A stretch of 64,000 nucleotides of DNA from Doris montereyensis (GCA_037039925.1 JAXRKP010000825.1:30448-94447), one strand, 5' to 3'. Shown: positions 11,985 to 58,820, counted from the stretch's first letter. Numbers and translations are program-made. The notes: generated by a model from the letters alone, not told the origin.

Positions 11985-14170
11985 TACATATGATACCAAG
12001 TATGATTACTAGATCGAGTTGGTGATCTATACTGAGGTTTCCCAGGTAGACGTAACTGATATTGGTAATATTAAAATAATAACTTTTTAATTATAAAACC
12101 TGTAAAAAATTACGGCTAAGGTGCATGGACATTTTAGTTTTAATACCCAAAGATGGGGAAACCATGAAATTGTCCTTAATGTAATGAGACGTGGCTTATG
12201 GTACTAGTAGAAACATTTCTCTATTTCAAATTGAGCAAATGAAAACGGTCTTGGGGTCATTTAGAATGTAAAAATGATCTAAAATATTAATATGCTTACT
12301 TGTTAGTGGTGTAACTGGCCTGGCAACAGAGCCTTTGGCGTACAAAACCAGCACTGAATTATACATTACAAGCAATAGCATGCTACTGCCACACCCGGGT
12401 GATATCAAGTACATCTTCATCTACGACCAGTAGATCCAGTCTGTATTCGAGACTGAGGTTACACAGGTAGGCGTGAACAATACAATTCCAACTGTTTGAT
12501 AATAAAATATGTTAAAAATGACGGCGTAATTCCATTCAACAAAGACAGGGAAACGACATTTTTAAAAAATAATTAACCGTCACTTCTGTTAGAAACATTC
12601 CTCAAATGAAAACAATCTTGGGATCATTTATGGCCTATATGCTAAAAAATATGGTTACTCTCAGTGGTCTGGCAACAGAGACTTTGACTTTGATGCACAC
12701 AGATCGATCAGGTCAGAATTATAATATACATTTGAGAGAATGATTCGTCGATATAGCCCGTCTTAGGTTACAGCACACCCCCCAGATGATACCAACCAAG
12801 TACGATTATTAGATCGGGTTAGTAATCGATTATAATGGTACACAGGTAGATGCGAGCAGTACATAGTACATGTACTATTCCAACGTTTTAATAATAAAAT
12901 GTGTTAGGAAATGACGGCTTAGGTGAATGAAAAGTCTTCTCAAAGACTGGGAAACAATGACATTTTCCATATTTAATCGTCATTTCTGGACAGAAAAAAA
13001 TCCTCAAATGAAAACGATGTTGGGATCATATAGAACCTACATGTGAAATATGGTTACTCTTAGTGACCTGGCAACAGGGCCTTTGGTGTTTCGCTTCGGG
13101 TGATACCAAGTACGATTATTAGATCAGGTCAGTGTTTGATACTGAGGTTAGCCAGTTAGGCGTTAACGGAACTATTCCAACTTGTTAATCATAAAACCTG
13201 TTCAAACTGTCGGCTTACGAGAATCAAAATTCTACGCAAAGACGGAGATTATTTAACGTCATTTCTGGTAGAAAGAATTCTCAAATGAAAACGATCTTGG
13301 AATAATTTAGAACCTACATGTAAAATGTGGTTACTCTTACTACTCTTAGTGGGCTGACAACAAAGCCTTTGGCGATCATGGAGAGACCAACTCAGAATTA
13401 TATAATACAAGCATGCCCGTGAATAATGTTGTATTATTATTTCTCTTTATTATAAAGCTGGGTATCTTGAGCTTCGACTGCGGTTAACTCAGAAACCACT
13501 GTATCGGTTACGGGTGATATCAAATACGATTATTAGATCAAATTAGTATTTGATAGTTACGAGGGCTTTTTATTGTAAGGACTGGAAATCGAGAAAGTAG
13601 ATCTAGTGTAGTAACAAACAAAAAAGGTTTCGTGGATCGCAGGCAAAACAATCTTTCACCAATCAATTGAAATGTTGATTTGATCAAAGAGTTTATTAGC
13701 TAAGAACCTAAATCAGGCTACTTGGAAATCTACCCGCGAAATAATGGAGGTTGTGGGTGCAATGGTTGGTGAGTTATAAGCGGTCAAAGTTAGAGGCGTA
13801 CAGTACAGCTTTATACAAATATAACAAGCATGTTACACACCGGGTGGTACCAAGTACGATTATAAGATCGGGCCAGTATCGAGGCGACCTTACTGTTAGT
13901 ATTCAATACTGAGGTTATGCACGTAGGCCTATACGGTACTATTCCAACTTTTTATTATAAACCTGGTCAAAATGACGGTGAATGAAAATTTTACTCAAAG
14001 ATGGGGAAACAATGAAATTTTCAATAATTAATAATCACTTCTGGTAAAAAAAAAAAGTCCTTAAATGCAAGTGATCTTGGGATCATTTAGAACTGACATG
14101 CAATATATGGTTACCCTTAGTGGCTTGACAACAGAGCCTTTGGCGAATAAAGAACAACTAACTCAGAACT
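11985..14170 (+). repeat. Degenerate ~310-410 bp satellite array, about six units
   Basis: The block GATACCAAGTACGATTATTA (with variants) recurs near 11990, 12400, 12790, 13103, 13517 and 13849. Each is followed by an 'actgaggtta..caggtag' block, 'ataataaaa', 'gatggggaaac', 'aaatgaaaacgatcttggga' and 'ctggcaacagagcctttggc'. The 13490-13815 unit also holds a copy of repeat E. Confidence 0.8.
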
Positions 14171-14283
14171 ATGTATGCAGTTGCAAAAAAATAATACTAA
14201 ATACTAAGTGAAGCTGTCAAATTCTAATAAACATGGCCCCATCCTCAAACATTTGATGGCCACCTAGACATTTTTTTTTACCC

Positions 14284-14582
14284 TAGCACTGTAAGCCCAG
14301 AGGCTAGGTGTCGGCCTCTCAACCCAAATGTCGTGTGTATAAGCCATGCCAACGGTTGGATTGTTTTTTCCGAGTAAAATCTACCCCCCCCCACACCTGG
14401 TCTAGGTAGGTGGGTCGACATCTAGTCTCATCGGAGACAACGTTAAAAAGGAGGCCCCTTGTGCAGATAGCGACACTCTGTGCATGTTAAAGATCTCTTG
14501 GCTGTTTACAGGCAAAATTCAAAATCCTACCAAAACACCCGAGATCCCCTTAGTTATGGATGTTGGTAAATCAAGATCAAAA
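14284..14582 (+). repeat. SINE family B copy
   Basis: A tRNA-like head (agcccagaggctaggtgtcg, gcctctcaaccc) is followed by the body 'ggaggccccttgtgcagat', 'gcatgttaaagatctcttgg' and a 3' part 'ccttagttatggatg'. The same body occurs at 39219, 42299 (reversed) and 50468. Confidence 0.7.
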
Positions 14583-15959
14583 TCAGCACTGTATGACTAG
14601 AACTGTAGAACGAATCGTCAACAAAAAATATAATTTAAGCTGAACAGAAACGTAGAAGAATAGAAATGTAATAATATAATTAAACAACAGTATCCGATAT
14701 GTCAAATTTTGACACAAACATAATATTAACCATGGTTAAATTCAACTTCTCTAAATCATAGTCATTAGTCATGTGCACTGACATTAGCCTAATACTCAGG
14801 AATGGAGTTTATCAGTTATTATGATGAAATTTTCATTTTACAATTGGATTGAATGTGAGATCAAAGCTACTGGAGGCTAACGAGTTTTACCTGAGAACCC
14901 CCCCCCACCCCCACCCCCACACTCAAACAAGCCATGTAAATACATATTACATACATGTGTTGCTATTACTATTACTTAGTAGGTATGCCACCAGTCCTGG
15001 GACATGAGCTGATGATCATCTGTTTGAGAAACGCATTGTGTTGTGCACTGTGCCACTGTGCCCTTGGATCATCTAGCATCCTTATCAGTATTGTTGTGCC
15101 CCCCCCACTCCCAGGATCAGGAAATAAAGTCTGTTTATAATACTACGGTATCAAAATGTGATATACCTGGTTTTATGAAAAAAAATAATTAAAAGAGCAT
15201 TTTTCAGTATCGTAATTTCTTCTTCTGCGTATTGATTTGCAATCAAGGTCGAGATAATTCAAGATTGGGGGTTTTATTTTTATTTAACCCCCCCTACCCC
15301 AAACCCAATTACATTCAAGTGGTTAACAAACATATGAAGTCAAAGTTAAAGATTTAAAAAAAACAGCAACAATGCATCGTGCTTTATAGGTATATATTTA
15401 TATATTACCTGTATGATATTGATGTCACACAATGCAATTAAAACATTCATTATTTCTATGAAAAAAAGGTATTAAACAACATCCATAGTGCATACTTGTC
15501 AATAGCTTCCTTAAACAAAACAACAAAAACAAGACGAAATCACAACATAACATTAACCTATCTTATGATGGGCAATTCATGTAAATTGTTTTAAAAAAAT
15601 ACAAATCAACAACCCGATCGAACGGGAAGTATCAAAATTTGCACGCAACAAAAAAGTTGCATGTTATTTGCATACGAGAGGATGTTTTGGTCTTCATTAC
15701 ATGATTCAGTCACCTGTTCTCTTTGTGAATGTAGTAGTTGTTGGTGATTGGTTTTCTCTTGTTAGTTATACGCATAACTTGGAATGTTTGGAGATGGAAT
15801 TTCATATTCCATGTCTTCTCCCAGTCCTGAAGCTTATTGAGATCTTCTTAAAGGTCTATCAATCGGCTGGGCTTTCGATATATCTGTACGAGAGGCTGTC
15901 ATCAGCAAATAATCGTAATTTGTTGCTTTCACTTAGCCCATCGGGTATATTATAATTGA
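14583..15959. other. Intergenic, nothing recognised
   Basis: Low-complexity C runs near 14900 and 15100 and AT-rich sequence. The open frames at 14955 and 15668 show no recognisable domain. Confidence 0.5.
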
Positions 15960-17230
15960 TGTAGACTAGAAATTAAAAAGAACAGAGGCCCAAGCACTGC
16001 TCTCTACGACGTTCAGATTTAACTCGAGCTGGTTCTGATTCTTTTCCATCAAGCACTACCGTATGAGTTTTGTTTTTCAGAATAGCCTCGAGCCATATTG
16101 TCGCGTTTTCTGCGACGCCGTAGGATTTTATTTTGTTGACGATGCTTTTGTGGTGTGGTGACTCACATAATGCCTTGGAAAAATCGAGGAATATGGCGTC
16201 CGTTTGTCTCTTTTTTGTCAATGATGTTGACGGTCCCAACCTAGGCGACATAATAGACCTGAGTCCCAACTCGTTGTGATAAATTGGGTTTCACAAGACT
16301 TATTCTGTTTGAATCCGTGTTGAGCGGATGTCAGAATTTTTCGTTGTTCAGGATGGTTGTTGTATCTTGCAGCAAACTGATGTTACCGATCGAGACTGGG
16401 CGGTACTTTTCAGGAGCACATTTGTCACCTTGTTTATAGATTGTTATAAAGTACGATACTCTCCAGTCTTACGGTATTAAGCCTCGATCAAGTGAATACT
16501 TAGAATAATATGGTCAGAACTGGGGCTAGTTCATCTGTACATGTTGTTAGAAGACGCACTGGTATGCCATCTGGGTCTATTGCTGCGTGTTCGTCGAGAC
16601 GCTTCAATTCTTTCGTTACCCCGCTTGTGTCTACATTGATGTTGTCCATTTTATGATGATCACAATAACTCATGGTCAGAGAAACATATTAAGTGTTCGC
16701 TTAAGATGTTGGTTTTTTTCATGGTGGACTGATGGAATGTCCCATGTATGTCTCTAAGATCTGGAATGTCATGGCTGATCGATTCGTTTGACTTGGAATT
16801 GATATATATGAAGAGATGTTTACTATTTTTGTCTCCTGCCTCCAGTCTATCAATTTTTGGACATGGCTAACATGGGCTATGTGGCACTTTTTGGGAGGGA
16901 CATTTTTGAGCTTTTAAAATTTCTGGTGTGCAAATTCTGAATTTGGGTTGTTTTCATTTGTCGGTACCACATTTGTTTTGTCTTATCATCCTTCTTAATT
17001 TGCCACCAATCCCCGACTTGGGGCAGTTTGATGAGCTGGTTTTGATTTTCACATTCCTGTTCATGGTGTCTGGTAAGTTTGCTTTTAGGATAGATCACAT
17101 GCCATTTACGTTGTTGGATTCTGAATATTCATGTAATGAACCTGTCGGCAATTTTTTCCACAGCTTTTCTTCATTTCTACGATGTTTAATTATTCCTACT
17201 GGAAGATCGTGTGCTATTTTGGTTTTGAGT
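15960..17230 (-). mobile_element. Jockey/CR1-like non-LTR retrotransposon, decayed RT fragment
   Basis: Minus-strand translation gives successive RT pieces in shifting frames: KLIKL in the linker, VTKELKRLDEHAAIDPDGIP ahead of the RT, and DAIFLDFSKALCESPHHK (motif A, F-D-F-S-K-A form), KSYGVAENATIWLEAIL and VVLDGKESEPARV. Sequence then reaches a broken form of the 'GVPQGTVLGPLLF' motif at about 15970. The endonuclease and the 3' end are absent. Several in-frame stops show that it is dead. Confidence 0.8.
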
Positions 17231-17294
17231 TAACATTTTTCGGTGTTTGTACTGACATAAACTACCGTTTCATGATCCCAAAGTCCTGGAACCT

Positions 17295-19116
17295 GGGAAG
17301 TGGACAGGTAAGCACCTGTACGGGGAGTAGATGATCCCGCCCTCCATGAGTCTCCTGCTGCCTTGCAGGCGGGTCTTGGCCGACCAAAGGCTAAGGGAGT
17401 TAACCCTGACAGAAAAAACAACCTGCTTCCTTGCAGACTGGTCTTGAATGACTAAAGGCTAAGGGAGTTAACCCTGACAGAAAATAACAAGGCCTGGTAG
17501 GGGGCCTCAAGGTGGCAGCCCCACTATCTACCTAGGGTACAGTGGGCTAATCCCCTGCTTATCTAAAACCAAACTGATTCAGAGAAATAAATGTAATATA
17601 ACCGGCTTGATCTTTCGAAGACGACCTTGGAAACGAATACGGACTGTGATTTTTGAACATGAAATGTTAGGGCAACAAATGGAAAAGAGTTACAATTAGT
17701 TGAAGAAATGGAAAAATTCAAAGTAGATATTTTGGCCATTACAGAAACAAAGCAAAAAAAGGACAAGGAATAGAAAAAAATAGGACCCATTCATATTTTA
17801 ATCTTCTCAGGAGTAGATGCCAAAGATAGAGCTAGAGCAGGAGTAGGCCTCCTAGTGCATAAAAGGCATGAAAAGCTACTAGAAAGTTTGAAATTCATAA
17901 GCCCACGGCTATTAGAGGTAAATATTAAACCAAAAGGACGAGAAATTAAATTATTAATAGCTTATGGACCAAACGAAGACGCCACTAATGAAGAAAAGAT
18001 ATCTTCGAAAACGACTTACAAATACCCGCAGAGAATCTTAAAACCAAGCAGGAACTAAGGCTTTTATGAGCTTTAAACGCTAGGCAACAATGTAGAAACA
18101 TCAGGAGGAGTAATAGATAAAGAAGGAGAGACAACAACTTCTCCAAATGGAGAAAGACTAATAGATATTTGCCTAAAGAATAACATGAAAATAACCAACA
18201 CCTTTTTTTCCTCATAAAGATATCCACAAATATACAAGAGTAAATGAAGACCGGTGTGAAAAGTCAATCATAGACTACATAATAGTTAGCAGCTCCCTTT
18301 TTACAGCACATTGGATGCAAGAGTAAAGAGAGGAGCAGAAACATTTAGTGATCATCACCTAGTGATTGCCAAAATGAGATTACTGACTGAAGAAAACAAT
18401 CAGAAAAGGACAGAGAAGAAAGCTACTAAATTCAAAATAGAGGAACTGATAAACCAGTAGTAAAACAGGTACACCAATCTAGGATAAAATGATTTATCAG
18501 TGAAAGACAGATGGACGTGAATGATGGCACAATAGAAGAAAAGTGGCAGATGTATAACGAAACACTACTACTCAGTTGTACTGAAGAAGTTTGTGGTAGG
18601 AAACAAATTAAAGGAGATAGGAAAAGAACAGCATAGTGGAATGAGAATGTCAAAACTAAGATCAAAGAAAAGAAGGATGCCTGGAAAAAATACTTGCAAA
18701 CAAAGAGAGGAGAGGACAGGATAGATTACGTGAATAAAAGAACTATCGCCAAAGAGGACGTTAGGAAAGCAAAACAGGAACAATGGGAAGAGTTTGGACA
18801 AAGACTTCAAGAAAGCTATCAAGGAAATCAAAAGCTGTTTTGGGGGGCAATGAGGAGCATGAGAAAGACCAAAGCATGCCCAATACGACAAATTAAGAAT
18901 GCCAAAGGAGAAATAATGGAAGAAGACAGTGAAATCATGGAAACATGGAGAAAGTATTTTCATCAATTACATAATCCCCCCCCCCCAGATCATATGAAAC
19001 AAGGAGTAAAGATCAATTAGTAAGAGTAACAAGTAATCCAGAGGAGACAGCTGAAGATGTAGATATGTCAATGGAAGAAATCCAAACAGCTATAAGAAAA
19101 GTGGAAATATCTTGTC
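17295..19116 (+). mobile_element. LINE copy 1: 5' UTR, endonuclease and linker, lacking RT
   Basis: The 5' part carries two tandem ~70 bp units (17345-17487) built around 'ggctaagggagttaaccctg'. Then comes a broken APE-type endonuclease (EEP fold): MEKFKVDILAITETK, the block ARAGVGLLVHKRHEK and a conserved SDHHLV near 18340. The linker KTKRGEDRIDYVNKRT- type region follows at 18694-19020. The element stops at the (CT)n tract where copy 2 continues into its RT. Nested stops and frameshifts show that it is inactive. Family resemblance is to the LINEs often labelled 'craniofacial development protein 2-like'. Confidence 0.85.
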
Positions 19117-19154
19117 ATCGTCTTTGTCTGTCTCTCTTTGCCCCTCTCCCCCTT

Positions 19155-19810
<656 letters not shown>

Positions 19811-19814
19811 ATAT

Positions 19815-20345
19815 ATAGATCTAGATCTAAAAATAAACATATATTGCTTTAATTTAAACAATAAGGCTTGGAAACTTTATATTTCATTCACACCCATTGT
19901 AATATTGAAATGGAACGTCTAGTTTGAAAATATGTTTGAATCTCCGATGGATTATAAAATCTAGATCTATTCTAGATTGTAGAATAAAAATCTATAGATT
20001 ATAAATCTAGATCTAAAGATCTAGATCTAGAATCTAGATCTAAAATCTAGATCTAGATTAGATCAGATCAAGACTAGAGATTGTCTTTTTAACTATTACA
20101 TTACTGATACCAAAGATACCTGACTGTGAGGTGCAGGAGTGTGAGTATCGTGTGAAAGGTAGGCATCTTATTCATACCATACATTATTGTACTGTTGTAT
20201 AAAAACATTTTGTGTATAGATCTAGAACTAGACTAGATCTAGATCTAATTTCTAGTCTTAAAGCCTTGCATTGGATCTAGAAATCTAGCTCTGACTCTAT
20301 ATTAAATCTAGAATCTAGCTAGATCCAATCTAGACTTTGAATCAG
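19815..20345. repeat. CTAGAT/AGATCT hexamer cluster upstream of ATRIP
   Basis: Dense overlapping AGATCT and CTAGAT words at 19815-19830, 19960-20070 and 20215-20330, of the same kind as the cluster at 500-625 before MSRB. Confidence 0.8.
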
Positions 20346-20392
20346 TTGGCTACAAATTTACGTTTTAAAAAATATAGAATCTAAATCTACGT

Positions 20393-20640
<248 letters not shown>

Positions 20641-20969
20641 TTTCGTAAAATCTCACAATCCCTGAAGGCTGAATCCTCCCTCCAGCCCGACCCGACTATT
20701 TGACACCTTCCTGTCAGAGATCCACATTTTAAAATTCTGACACAAGAAGTAAGTTCTGACATTTCAAAGTTTTAAGCCTCAACTCATTAGATCTAGACAT
20801 TGTGTCTAAAAGTTTTAGTAAAACTGGTTTAAATTTGATAGAAATGTGATTTTTATGAATATCATCTAAAGATGGTTTGCGATATTATGTTCACTTGATT
20901 TAATACTAAAGTTTGTTCACTAGTGAAAGTTTAACAATGTGCCCGACTGGAAATCCTCCCATCTCTCTC

Positions 20970-21162
<193 letters not shown>

Positions 21163-21305
21163 CCTCACCCCCTCTCTTAGCTCAGAGTGGCATCTTCATA
21201 TTGTTTTCTCTTTAAATGTTTAATATGTCAATGTTATTGAAATAAGTTCAATGACATATTGAGTCATTCATTACCTTTGAATTTTCCTTTTCAAAGGCTT
21301 AAAAG

Positions 21306-53768
<32,463 letters not shown>

Positions 53769-54064
53769 ATCATCGCAGGACAGTGAGGGAGAGGACAGGA
53801 TGGATGTGTCATAGATGAGATGTGATGAAAACAGGAGATTGACAGTACTCATTGACAGTTTGAATCCCTGATCTTGTGAAAAAAATGTTCTTTTTTGAGT
53901 GTGAACCTCCAAACCTCGATATAGATCTATTGATATTATTACCATGAGGTGTTTCAGTGCCCGTTTCTTCATCTTCACTTGGAACACCATCTAAGTCTTT
54001 ATCTCTCAGTGGTTCTGATGAAATTCTACATTTAACTGTCTTCATTTATTTGATTTCTTCAAGA

Positions 54065-54248
54065 ACTTGTGTAGCAGTTAGCATCAGCTTTGGGGAAGTG
54101 AAACCATTGTGACAGACCAATGATGTCCTGTCCAGGAGACGAACAATGTATTGCTACCTGTTCTGCTTTTGCGCTATAGAAAGAGGGATAAGTTTTAGCC
54201 CTATGAGTCTTAATTGGGTCTTGGAAGAGTTTTACTTCTTACACTTTT
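54065..54248 (+). repeat. SINE family A copy, 5'-truncated
   Basis: 'gacagaccaatgatgtcctg', 'gcgctatagaaagagggata' and 'ttagccctatgagtc' match the second half of family A. Confidence 0.65.
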
Positions 54249-54479
54249 TTTTAGGTAACCTCCAGCAAGCAAGGATTAGCACAGCAGGCTTGAACCAGAG
54301 CAAATGAATGGATATTATCTAAAGTAGTCCACATACTGGATGTGCAACAATGTGATGAAAACAGGAGATTGACATACTTTGAAGTTTGAATCCCTGTGAT
54401 CTTGTGAAAAAAATGTTCCTTTTACCTGAACCTCCAAACCTCGATAAGATCTATTGATATTATTAAATGTAACCATGAG

Positions 54480-55005
54480 GTATGGATTTCCCCCCCTAAA
54501 TATATGTGGACATTGTGACAAGTTAGATATCACCATCTAAGACTGTTTCCACCTTTAGATCTCCCCCCCCTCCTAAATGTATGTGGACATTGTGACAAGT
54601 TATATATCACAACCCAGACTGTTTTCACCTTTAGATCTCCCCCCCTCCTAAATATATGTGGACATTGTGACAAGTTAGATATCACAACCCAGACTGTTTC
54701 CACCTATGGACCCCCCCCCAGGCTCCTAAATAAATGTGGACATTGTGACAAGTTAGATATCACAACCCAGACTGTTTTCACCTTTAGATCCCCCCACCTT
54801 CCCCCTAAATGTATGTGGACATTGTGACAAGTTATATATCACAACCCAGACTGTTTCCACCTATGGATCCCCCCCCCCCCCCCCCTCCTAAATGTATGTG
54901 GACATTGTGACAAGTTAGATATCACAACCCAGACTGTTTCCACCTTTAGATCCCCCCGTCCCCTCCCCCCTAAAAATATGTTGACATTGTGTCAAGTTAG
55001 ATGGT
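54480..55005 (+). repeat. C-rich tandem repeat of ~70-90 bp, seven copies
   Basis: TGTGGACATTGTGACAAGTT recurs near 54504, 54587, 54657, 54735, 54824 and 54896 and, altered, at 54975. Each is followed by 'atatcacaacccagactgtt' and a C run of varying length that accounts for the unit-length differences. Confidence 0.92.
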
Positions 55006-55159
55006 TGTTTTAACTCGCATTCTATATTACAAACATGCATAGACATTTATCAACGAAAATGAATACCAGGCTATTTCATGGGGGGGAAAAGCAGAATGTT
55101 GCTACCCTTTTGGTGAAAAACTTGTATACGCCACAGTATGTGTATACAAGGTGAATGTC

Positions 55160-55540
55160 TATCAATTTGACTTGCTTGACTTAAACTTAAAGCCTTTTAC
55201 TGCTGTGGTTGGCACATCTACCAGCCTTGGCAGTTCTCTTTATCTCTGACTTGATGAATTTCCACATCCTTCAATCATGTGTGATGTCTGAAAGATGGTG
55301 GGGGTCTTCTTTTGACCGTAGATATAAATAACTTCAGGCTCGTCTTCTTTGAGTCTGATTTTAGTGAATCTGGTATAGACTTGTTACAGGCTGTCCCCCA
55401 AGTCTTTTTTATTGTGCTATCAAAATCGTACGACATCACTTTGTTTGTGGGTATTAAAAAGTCTCTGCATAGTATGTGGCCAAATAACCTCCATTTAGCA
55501 TCTAGGATTTACAATATTTTTGGTCTTTCTTAACATTCGA
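55160..55540 (-). mobile_element. LINE ORF2 C-terminal fragment
   Basis: Minus-strand translation gives KWRLFGHILCRDFLIPTNKV and later an 'RDKENCQGW'-type end in shifting frames. The W-FGH-LR pattern is the conserved tail after the RT in several LINE clades. Its relation to LINE copy 2 is not clear. Confidence 0.55.
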
Positions 55541-55744
55541 TGGTGTACAGCAATATACAATTTATGCACACGAAAATGAAATTGAAAGAGAAGATTGACA
55601 ATTTGATGCATCCTCCCAAGTATTCATGAGAACGGTAGCGATGTCAAATCATGACAATGTTCTTTGTGTTGGTGGCAGCTTTGTTATGTGTACCAGGGAA
55701 TGCAATGTAACATAATCAGGTGCCTTATTCTCTCTCCTTTCTGC

Positions 55745-55890
55745 GTGGGCGGTTGGCAGGTACTGCTGGTTGCAGGCCTTATTTTTTCCTTTCACTATTT
55801 CACTTATCTTTCATCTTGATTTACCTCTCGATTCACCCTGCGATCACTGCATATGGTGCACAGGGTAAATTTCATTCTTGAAACAAAAAC
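55745..55890 (+). repeat. Family D dispersed element
   Basis: GGGCGGTTGGCAGGTACTGC, 'cttatctttcatcttg', 'accctgcgatcactgcatat' and 'taaatttcatt' in the family order. Confidence 0.7.
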
Positions 55891-55917
55891 AAAAAATCTC
55901 CATTCTGCTTAACTCTT

Positions 55918-55942
55918 TCACTCCCTTCCTCCCTCCCTCTTT

Positions 55943-56018
<76 letters not shown>

Positions 56019-56021
56019 AAA

Positions 56022-56082
<61 letters not shown>

Positions 56083-56170
56083 TCTGAGAAGCTCTCTCTC
56101 TCTCTCTCTCTCTCCCTCAAACGTTAATTTTATACAACAACATTTCTCTCTCTCTGACACACACACACAC
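55918..56170 (+). repeat. (CT)n microsatellite cluster
   Basis: Three CT blocks separated by short AT-containing spacers, then an (AC)n run. The sequence CAAACGTTAATTTTATACAA, next to it at 56117, recurs at 56553. Confidence 0.95.
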
Positions 56171-56179
56171 ACATACACA

Positions 56180-56940
56180 AACTAGTTAATCCTATATCTA
56201 TGTCACAAAACATGAATTGTTTCTGAAGATACTTGTCAAATTGATTGTTATATAAAAAATGTATTTATATGGACATAAACTCAAATTTTATATGTTTCTT
56301 GTCCTGTGAGAACAAATTAAATAAAGACTGTGTAGATTTATTCTGTTAATTATTAGAGTTATTGCATGTAGTATTAGAATGGATTATGATTGGAAGTATA
56401 AACAATAGAAGATCACTGGTTTGTCTGAGAAGCTTTTATTATGGTTTTTGAAGTGACCTCTCACCCTAGGTGAAGTGTCAAAGTACATAGATTTGATATC
56501 ATTACATCCCCCTTTCTTTAAGTTAAATTTAAGTCCTGTAACATTGAAAGTCAAACGTTAATTTTATACAACAACATTTCAAAATTCTAATTGAGAAACA
56601 TGATGTTCAATGATTCAACTGTTCTTTGCATCCCACTTATCTTTCCCTTATTTTGAGAAACTTAAAGTTTTGCTGCATTTTATCAAATCCCAAGTCATAT
56701 ATAAAGAAAATTGTTCTGTATCTGGAACTTCAAATACTCGTATCTGGTATAATCCAATGAATTCCTATGTAACCACCACTTTGATTTTTAAATTATTAAA
56801 AGTTATTTAAGTTATTAACCATGTAATGTCAAATTGTAAACATCTCTCAGAGTCTCTGCTGAACACTGGATGACCTGACTAGTACAGTCTGCTAATCAGA
56901 CGGTCCTTAACATCTGCTAATCAGATCGGTTTGCTATTCA
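56180..56940. other. Intergenic, nothing recognised
   Basis: AT-rich sequence apart from the 27-base direct repeat shared with 56117 ('cgttaattttatacaacaac'). Confidence 0.5.
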
Positions 56941-56949
56941 AACCTAATG

Positions 56950-57825
56950 GCCATGACTAACTAACACTAAAACTAAAACTCCCGATAACGGGTAGGGCGA
57001 ACGATTCTTCTCCCATGTCTCGTGACATATGTTGGGGGAGAAGACGGTGATGGAGCCACAGCATTATTGTTGTTATTATTAACGATTGCTGTAGGGCGAT
57101 TTGTTCCATATTCCTCATCGTTTGAGGATTCCACACTGGGATGTGCTGCCATCCTTCAGTTCGCCTGGGAATAACGATGACGTCATTCGGTTTTGGAGCT
57201 GTATGAGCAGTAATTTCTTTCACGATGTCGCAGATGAATGCGGTAAATCTTCTAAGCATTTCTGTGTTACTTTCCAAGCGATGTTTTGATTTGATGGCGA
57301 AAGGGCTGTTAGTCGGTAGGTGCACGTATGACCATACCCTGTTGACGGTGAGGATAAACCCAGACCGGAGTATTGACGTTTATGTCGTTGAGTGGACGAG
57401 CTTTATGAATCTTGTCAAAATTTCGTTTCTGTCTGTCTTTTAATTGTTTATCCTTTTGTTCAAAGTTTTCCCTATTCTTCTTTTTAGGTTTATAGCTTTC
57501 TCTCAACGCAGGCAGCTTCGTTCTGATTTTTCTGCTCATCAACAATTCAGCTGGACTCCGTGTTCTAATGGTGTTGCTCTGTAGTTCAGAAGAGCTTTCT
57601 TTAGAAGATTTTTAACAGTTCGAACAGCACGTTCTGCTTCTCCATTTACCGGTGCATGATAAGGGCTGGAGGTGTTGTGTTCAAACCCATATACTTTTTT
57701 TCTAATATTGCAAAGTTCTTGAATTCTGTTGAGGAAAATTGTGGTCCATGTAGTTGTGTATCTTATTTTCTTAAATATCATTCTTTCCATATAATTTTTT
57801 TCTCCATTTATTAGTGCCATTCTTC
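56950..57825 (-). mobile_element. Ty3/Gypsy-type LTR retrotransposon, integrase fragment
   Basis: On the minus strand the end of the integrase core reads GFEHNTSSPYHAPVNGEAER with the catalytic Glu in NGEAE. AVRTVKNLLKKA, LLNYRATPLEHG, LMSRKIRTKLPALRE and an RNFDKIHKARPL segment follow, and a broken tail includes PKPNDVIVIPRRTE. The upstream protease, RT and RNase H, the first two catalytic Asp residues and both LTRs are not seen. Frameshifts separate the pieces, so this is a dead internal fragment. Confidence 0.85.
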
Positions 57826-58820
57826 AGGCAGCATGATGCAGATCTTTTATGATTCCGAAATAAAAAAAAAAAAAACTTTCTTACAATTTTCAGCCCAATA
57901 CGTCTCTTTTTAAATGACATTGTTTTCAACATTGATCTAAATGCATATTCAATCTGCTCTGTTGCATGTAATTTCATCGTGAGAAAGAGAATCTTCAAAA
58001 AATGTTTTGGTATTGTTGATGTAACTTTATTTTTTGACACAATTTCATGTAAAATCCAAGTCAAAGAATTATTATGCAAATGCACTTTTCCCCTCACTTC
58101 ATTATAATGAGAAATATAATGAGAAATATGTGAAATATCAACTAAAGAAATTCTGTTATGCTACATTTTTTGTCATTTGTTTATAATGTAAAAAAGGTAT
58201 GATAAGAAATATTTGTATAAAATGACAATGTTATGAAATGAATGGTTCAGTGCTAGCACGTGTTTAATTTCATAATAAAATGTAAAAATCTGAAACGTTT
58301 TCTGTTTTCTTTCTGTATCGTATCCTGGGAAGTTGTGATAGAAAAATTTTAAAAACTGAACCTTTAAAATTATTTTTTCAATCATGCATTCATAAATGAA
58401 ATATAAACATACACACAACCATAGGTAAAGAACAAGGACTTGAAATAAATTATATTGAGGTCCTGTAGGAACAGAGATGGGACTCAAATACATAGGAATG
58501 GAATAGACAGAAAACTCACGACATTACAGACTGTGCCACAACACCTCTGATATACAACAATGGGACAGTTTTAACACTTGTTGACGGCAGCCATGAAAGG
58601 GCTCCTCACCACACAATATTTCGCATAGGCTTTTTATACTCGGTGAAAAAAACGAGATCAATATCTCACCTCAAGAATACAAGCTGCAGATTATTACTTC
58701 TTCTTTGGGGTGAGGGTAGGCCGGGTGAATGTATGCCTGATGACCCAAGGGTGTGGTACTCACGTCAAAAAAAGTGGCCAAGTGGCAGGGGTATACATGT
58801 ATACAAATAAAATAAAACAT
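57826..58820. other. Intergenic, nothing recognised
   Basis: AT-rich sequence. The minus-strand open frames here show no domain I recognise. Confidence 0.5.

Noticed and set aside
15668..15955. Plus-strand open frame of 95 codons
   Set aside because: No domain; it ends at the edge of a minus-strand LINE and shows no supporting features.
57771..58097. Minus-strand open frame upstream of the Gypsy integrase
   Set aside because: I cannot see reverse transcriptase, RNase H or zinc-finger motifs in it, so I do not extend the Gypsy fragment over it.
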